In this document: positions 60,219 to 64,000 of the stretch, piece after piece
Numbering within the stretch: position 1 is the first letter of the stretch
Layout: every line of letters starts with the position of its first letter
Assembly: GCF_002735645.1 (NCBI RefSeq)
Contig: NZ_PDZG01000004.1
Coordinates: 46,750-110,749 of the forward strand
DNA from: Iodobacter sp. BJB302
Lineage (GTDB): Bacteria; Pseudomonadota; Gammaproteobacteria; Burkholderiales; Chitinibacteraceae
Direction: 5' to 3'
DNA: 64,000 bases
Notes under the pieces: generated by a model
What the model was told of the DNA's origin: nothing
Databases searched by the model: none
What the model saw: the letters and a program-made list of their open reading frames with translations, nothing else
Translations under genes and position numbers: made by a program

Positions 60219-61304
60219 TAGCTTTTGGTTTGCATCATAACAAAGATTAATCCTGCGGCCATTAGCGGAAGTAATACTCAGCAATTGCCCCGCAGCGTTA
60301 TATATTTCCGTGTTTGCCCCGTCTTGGACACTAAAACCATTCTCCGTGACTGCAAATAAATATCCGTTGGTTGCTCCAGCAAATTTTGGTTGCCCACTCG
60401 CTAGAAAAGCAAAATTTTTGCCGCTTTCTCTTTCCACTAAGAAATGGCTGGTTTGCACTGTATTAGGTCTGCTATGCGTGCCGAAATAGGCCAACCAATC
60501 AGGATCCACATCAGAAGTGGGTGCGGGTGCATACGTGGTCTCGATATCAGTTACGCGAACAATCCGACGCATCAAACTATGCCGCCAAGCAAAGCCCAAG
60601 CCTTGCTCCGCCAAACTACCCCCATTATAAAAACGCTTAAAAACTTGACCATTACCCCAGGTAAAATCAATCTCGGTTTGAAATTTATTTCCAGTCGCCG
60701 TATTAATCGGATTACCCGAGCAAACATCGGGCGAGCCTAAATCTCGCTCAATACACAGACCATCCGGGCAAGGAGGAAAAGGCTTGCAGATATTGCCAAT
60801 GGCTAGGTACTGGCTAGGACATTGAGGGCGACAGGTTTGTGAAACAGGCCCAAGGAATGTTGATGGAGGGCACAGGCAATTGTTACCAGACAAGGTATAA
60901 GGCTCAGTACATGCTAAAGAAGCATAACCGCCCTGCCAATGAGCACCACTTGCAGGGCTACAATATTGATATAAAGACTCCCCAGAAGTTGCATACCAGA
61001 TATGCTTAGATCTAGTAACCTCACCCGTTACAGAAACGGCATCAGGTAAGCTCTCAACAGGACATCGATCATAACCCCCCCAGCCCGGGCGAGCATCATA
61101 ACCATTGGGTAAATCGCTAAATGCGTAATAACCCCTCCCAGTATTTCCCACCATATTTGCTTCTGGGGAAAAATACCAAGGTGTGGCAGCAGACCATTTT
61201 TTTGCAGGAGCTGCTGCATGCACGATCGTTGACATCCCCAAAAAAAGTGAAGTTATTATAAGAAAAACTGCTTGCCTAAATATCATATTAATGTTTTTTT
61301 TCAT
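60219..61304 (-). pseudogene. RHS-type (DUF6531) secreted protein gene, interrupted by the IS
   Basis: About 362 residues remain before the IS. A Sec signal peptide (cleavage near HAAA, about 31) is followed by a Cys-rich region (several CxxC-like pairs, 60-190) and a DUF6531 start, CSGNPINTATGNKFQTEIDF, the N-terminal hallmark of RHS/YD proteins, then early YD-type sequence (NAAGQLLSITSANGRRINL). Start at 61304 (ATG 61310 also possible). The present frame runs 10 codons into the IS. Even when rejoined it would be only about 391-393 residues, far short of a full RHS protein. Confidence 0.75.
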
Positions 61305-61310
61305 TGTCAC

Positions 61311-61687
61311 TTACTTATTGTTTTAAATGAAATCAAATAGATTTTTCATTAAAAAAGCTAAAAAAAGCGGAAAATTTCATAAAATCAAACGCTATAAATA
61401 AATACTAAAATTGCTCTAACAAGAAATTTTTTGCATAGATAGAAAATAAGAACTCATACAAAAGCAACCATAGAAAACACTACCACAGGTAAAAACACCG
61501 ATGATTTTTAAGACTAAATTTGTGGCAGGCATTCTAATCGACCTATTTTCATTGAACTAAATTTCCAGATGACCGGCATAATCACTTTAACTTGTTGATT
61601 TATTTTTAATGAATTAAATGCAATAAAAAGGGTGAATACGATTTCCCGTATTCACCCTTTTTATTAATACCTAATACTTAATTCTAC
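61311..61687. other. AT-rich intergenic region
   Basis: 377 bp between the RHS-type gene and fba. Strongly AT-rich from 61311 to 61625, unlike the rest of the window, as is common near RHS genes acquired by transfer. It presumably holds the promoter of the RHS-type gene. No gene seen apart from the terminator at 61626-61661. Confidence 0.5.
61626..61661. terminator. terminator after fba
   Basis: AAAAGGGTGAATACG pairs perfectly with CGTATTCACCCTTTT around a 6-nt loop, ending in Ts on both strands; 27 bp past the fba stop. Confidence 0.9.
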
Positions 61688-62731
61688 TTATCCCTTGTTA
61701 TACCGCTGCGCCATTTTCTCCAGCGATACCGGCTTCATTTTCTCTGCCATCCCTGCTGCGCCAAAGGCGTCGTAGCGTGCTTCGCATACTGAGCGCATGG
61801 CGGTGATGGCGGGTTTTAGATAGGCGCGGGGGTCGAAGTCTGCTGGGTGCATGGCTAAATGACGGCGGATGGCGGCGGTCATGGCCAGGCGCAAATCGGT
61901 GTCGATATTAATTTTGCGCACGCCGTACTGGATGGCGCGGCGGATTTCTTCTACGGGAACTCCCCATGTAGGTTTCAGCTCACCACCGTATTTACGCATT
62001 TCTTCCAGCAATTCTTGCGGCACGCTGGATGAGCCGTGCATCACCAGATGCACATCGGGGATGGCGGCGTTAATTTCACGCACGCGATCAATGGCCAGTA
62101 CTTCGCCGCAAGGTGGTTTGGTAAATTTATACGCGCCGTGGCTGGTGCCGATGGCAATGGCCAGGGCATCTACGCCGGTGGCTTTTACAAAGGCCAGCGC
62201 TTCTTGCGGATCAGTCAGCATTTCAGCGTGGCTTAATACGCGGTTGGCGCCTACGCCGTCTTCTTCTTCGCCCATGCCGGTTTCCAGGCTGCCCAGGCAG
62301 CCCAGCTCGCCCTCTACCGATACGCCACAGGCATGCGCCATGCGTACCACTTCGGCAGTCACTGCCGCATTGTAGGCGTAGTCGGACGGGGTCTTACCGT
62401 CTTGCAGCAAGGAGCCATCCATCATCACGCTGGTAAAGCCCATTTTAATGGCGGTCATACATACTGCGGGGCTTACGCCGTGATCCTGATGCATCACAAC
62501 AGGCAGATGCGGGTAGCTGGCTACTGCGCCTTCGATCAGTGTTTTTAAAAACTGCTCGCCTGCATATTTACGCGCACCGGCACTGGCCTGCAGGATCACC
62601 GGGCTGGATGTGGCATCGGCGGCTTGCAAAATAGCCTGAACTTGTTCGAGGTTATTGACGTTAAAAGCAGGTACGCCGTAACCGTGTTCGGCGGCGTGGT
62701 CAAGAACTTGGCGAAGGGATACGAGTGACAT
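61688..62731 (-). CDS. fba: fructose-bisphosphate aldolase, class II
   Basis: A 347-residue zinc aldolase of glycolysis/gluconeogenesis. It begins [27 protein letters not shown] (GVPAFNVNN is diagnostic), has [10 protein letters not shown] with zinc His, [12 protein letters not shown], and [10 protein letters not shown] plus [11 protein letters not shown] near the C-terminus. Start at 62731; the frame is open 22 codons further upstream without homology. It matches the FbaA form common in betaproteobacteria (354 aa). Confidence 0.96.
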   Translation of the reverse strand: MSLVSLRQVLDHAAEHGYGVPAFNVNNLEQVQAILQAADATSSPVILQASAGARKYAGEQFLKTLIEGAVASYPHLPVVMHQDHGVSPAVCMTAIKMGFTSVMMDGSLLQDGKTPSDYAYNAAVTAEVVRMAHACGVSVEGELGCLGSLETGMGEEEDGVGANRVLSHAEMLTDPQEALAFVKATGVDALAIAIGTSHGAYKFTKPPCGEVLAIDRVREINAAIPDVHLVMHGSSSVPQELLEEMRKYGGELKPTWGVPVEEIRRAIQYGVRKINIDTDLRLAMTAAIRRHLAMHPADFDPRAYLKPAITAMRSVCEARYDAFGAAGMAEKMKPVSLEKMAQRYNKG

Positions 62732-62890
62732 GGCTAAGATCCGGAATATTGTTGCTGCGATGCAACACATATTAGTATCCCACGCAGCCGCATCCAATCG
62801 GGAGTAACGTCATTCGGGAAAACGCTAAAACCACTTTGCAGCCGTTTTAGCGCCTGATTTAAATCTGTTTACCTTAAACTTTCACATCAA

Positions 62891-63406
62891 TCAAAAGGGC
62901 CCGTTTGATGCGCGCAGCTGATCGGGCAAACCATCGTGATCACCCAGCGGCTGCTTTGGCGCGTCGTGCCAGTGAAAATCGCCATTAGTGAGATTTTTCT
63001 TTGCATCCAGCGGGTAATCCACTTGATTGTCCGCCCGGTTGGTGTCACCCACAACCAGCAGGCGCACATCGCTATCCGTGTTATTTATAAAAGTATGGGC
63101 AATGCCTGTGCCTGGCACAAAACCCACACCATCGCCAGGCGCTAAGCGATGCAGCACCCCATCCACCCAGCAATCCGGGGTGCCTTCAATCACGTAAACA
63201 AATTCTTCTTCGGTTTTTTCTGAATGCGGCCACGAGGTGCGGCGGCCTGGCGGCAATACTTCGTGATGAATACCAAGACGGGTCAGGCCGAATGTGCGGC
63301 CAAAGGGCGAGCCTATCGATAGTTTCTCTAAGCTATTGACATAACAGGCCTTATCTTCCTCCTGGATTTCCTGCCAGTGCTTGATAAAAGGGGGGCGGGT
63401 GGTCAT
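62891..63406 (-). CDS. cupin-domain protein
   Basis: A 171-residue single-domain cupin. PPGRRTSWPHSEKTEEEFVYVIEG is motif 1 (here one His, then Glu) and PGTGIAHTFIN is motif 2 with the conserved His, so a metal site is likely. WVDGVLHRLAPGDGVGF joins them. The substrate is unknown. It stands alone; MITE copy B lies 18 bp upstream of its start and may carry or disrupt its promoter. Confidence 0.8.
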   Translation of the reverse strand: MTTRPPFIKHWQEIQEEDKACYVNSLEKLSIGSPFGRTFGLTRLGIHHEVLPPGRRTSWPHSEKTEEEFVYVIEGTPDCWVDGVLHRLAPGDGVGFVPGTGIAHTFINNTDSDVRLLVVGDTNRADNQVDYPLDAKKNLTNGDFHWHDAPKQPLGDHDGLPDQLRASNGPF

Positions 63407-63424
63407 GGCTGATCCTCTTGTTTA

Positions 63425-63720
63425 GGGTCTGTTGACGTTTCATTCGCTGCTGCGTTGGCTGCAGTTTTGGGGCTGAACAAGGCAAAAGACGCGACATGGT
63501 ACGAGTACCATGAGTGTCTTTTAACGCTGTGCAGCCCCAAAAATGTAGCCAACCCTCCGCGTGCGAGGGCTTTTCCTCGCCCAGCGATGGGGCTGGGCCG
63601 GAAAACGGCCATTCACTGCGTTATGCTCCTCGGAAATAACCAGTTATTGCCTTCGTCGCATGCCTTGTGCCTGGCCGTTTTCCGGCTCAGCGCAATTGTG
63701 AATGAAACGTCAACAGACCC
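63425..63720 (-). mobile_element. MITE copy B (IS5-family related, 296 bp)
   Basis: Same 18-bp ends as the IS (GGGTCTGTTGACGTTTCA and inverse). Left flank is TA (63423-63424); the right flank is CA, a decayed duplication. Interior matches copy A in reverse, plus about 30 extra bp (around 63560-63595). It contains the hairpin arms GGAAAACGGCC / GGCCGTTTTCC, TTTTGGGGCTG / CAGCCCCAAAA, and a small palindrome CATGGTACGAGTACCATG. No coding capacity. Confidence 0.85.
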
Positions 63721-63729
63721 CAATGCTGT

Positions 63730-64000
63730 TCACTTTATGATTTTTATTCCCCAGTTATGCCGTTGATTAAGAATTTCCGTGCCTTTTCTACTTGCAAAAT
63801 GCTTAGTTCGTCGTTTCACAACCCGCGGATTACTGCGTCCTGTTGGGCTGGTCAGAATTGCTTGGCTGACTGCTATTACCACATTGGCCCACCAGATTTC
63901 GAACTGCTCAGGGGGGAATTGCGCCACTGCTGGGTAGCTTGCGGCGCACAATGTTTAAGCTCTGCTTAAAACTCAAATCGTTGGCTATTTGATCGGTCTT
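63730..64000 (-). pseudogene. IS4-type transposase, C-terminal remnant (frameshifted, cut by window edge)
   Basis: On the minus strand two frames join into one protein-like sequence: from the right edge TDQIANDLSFKQSLNIVRRK...SSGAIPP, then a shift within a six-C run (near 63917-63922), continuing EQFEIWWANVVIAVSQAILTSP and GRSNPRVVKRRTKHF to a stop at 63730. The NPRVVKRR end is typical of IS4-family transposases. The shift implies an inactive remnant; the N-terminal part lies outside the window. Confidence 0.6.

Overview
The window looks like a chromosomal segment of a betaproteobacterium of the Neisseriales, probably close to Iodobacter, Chitinibacter or Chromobacterium. This is inferred from gene order: secE-nusG-rplKAJL-rpoBC behind a tufB/tRNA cluster, gatCAB divergent from mreBCD-mrdA-rodA-rlpA, and dusB-fis-purH with purD. 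No rRNA gene, CRISPR array or prophage is visible.

Layout. 1-10283 (minus strand) is the transcription/translation block: tRNA-Tyr, -Gly, -Thr, tuf, tRNA-Trp, secE, nusG, rplK, rplA, rplJ, rplL, rpoB and the 5' part of rpoC. 10646-12190 holds two tRNA-Phe genes, a GntR/FCD regulator and a small lipoprotein. 12245-19312 (minus) is an apparent tyrosine-to-tyramine module: an amino-acid/amine antiporter and a TyrDC-type decarboxylase, preceded by a perfect FNR box, followed by an aromatic amino-acid permease, tyrS and pdxY. 19728-31302 carries rlmG, a YegD-like Hsp70, a run of small metabolic genes, dapF-DUF484-xerC, pip and feoAB. 31464-36632 (minus) holds dusB-fis-purH and pagP-purD, with an unusual 98-bp tandem array made from the 3' end of fis. 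37307-47465 holds gatCAB and the rod-shape/elongasome operon. 47706-56085 holds a GGDEF/EAL sensor protein, an acyl-CoA-binding protein, the algH-ruvX-pyrB-(28-aa ORF)-pyrC' cluster and a photolyase. 56115-64000 is more accessory: two paralogous small exported proteins, a CPBP protease, an ATPase, an IS5-family element that split an RHS-type gene, class II aldolase, a cupin and a decayed IS4-type transposase.

Mobile and repeated DNA. The 858-bp IS (59361-60218) has 18-bp terminal inverted repeats that are also found at the ends of two non-coding, hairpin-rich elements (27686-27950 and 63425-63720). These look like MITEs moved by that transposase, all with TA (or decayed TA) flanks. A separate dispersed intergenic repeat occurs three times, and one MITE sits inside one copy of it.

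The main points of interest are the predicted anaerobically induced tyramine module with its own tyrS and nearby pyridoxal kinase, the fis-tail tandem array, the IS/MITE family with an exactly reconstructable target gene, a coupled 28-aa CxxCH micro-ORF in the pyr operon, and the WPWPLNG paralog pair. All functional calls come from reading the sequence; no database search was run.
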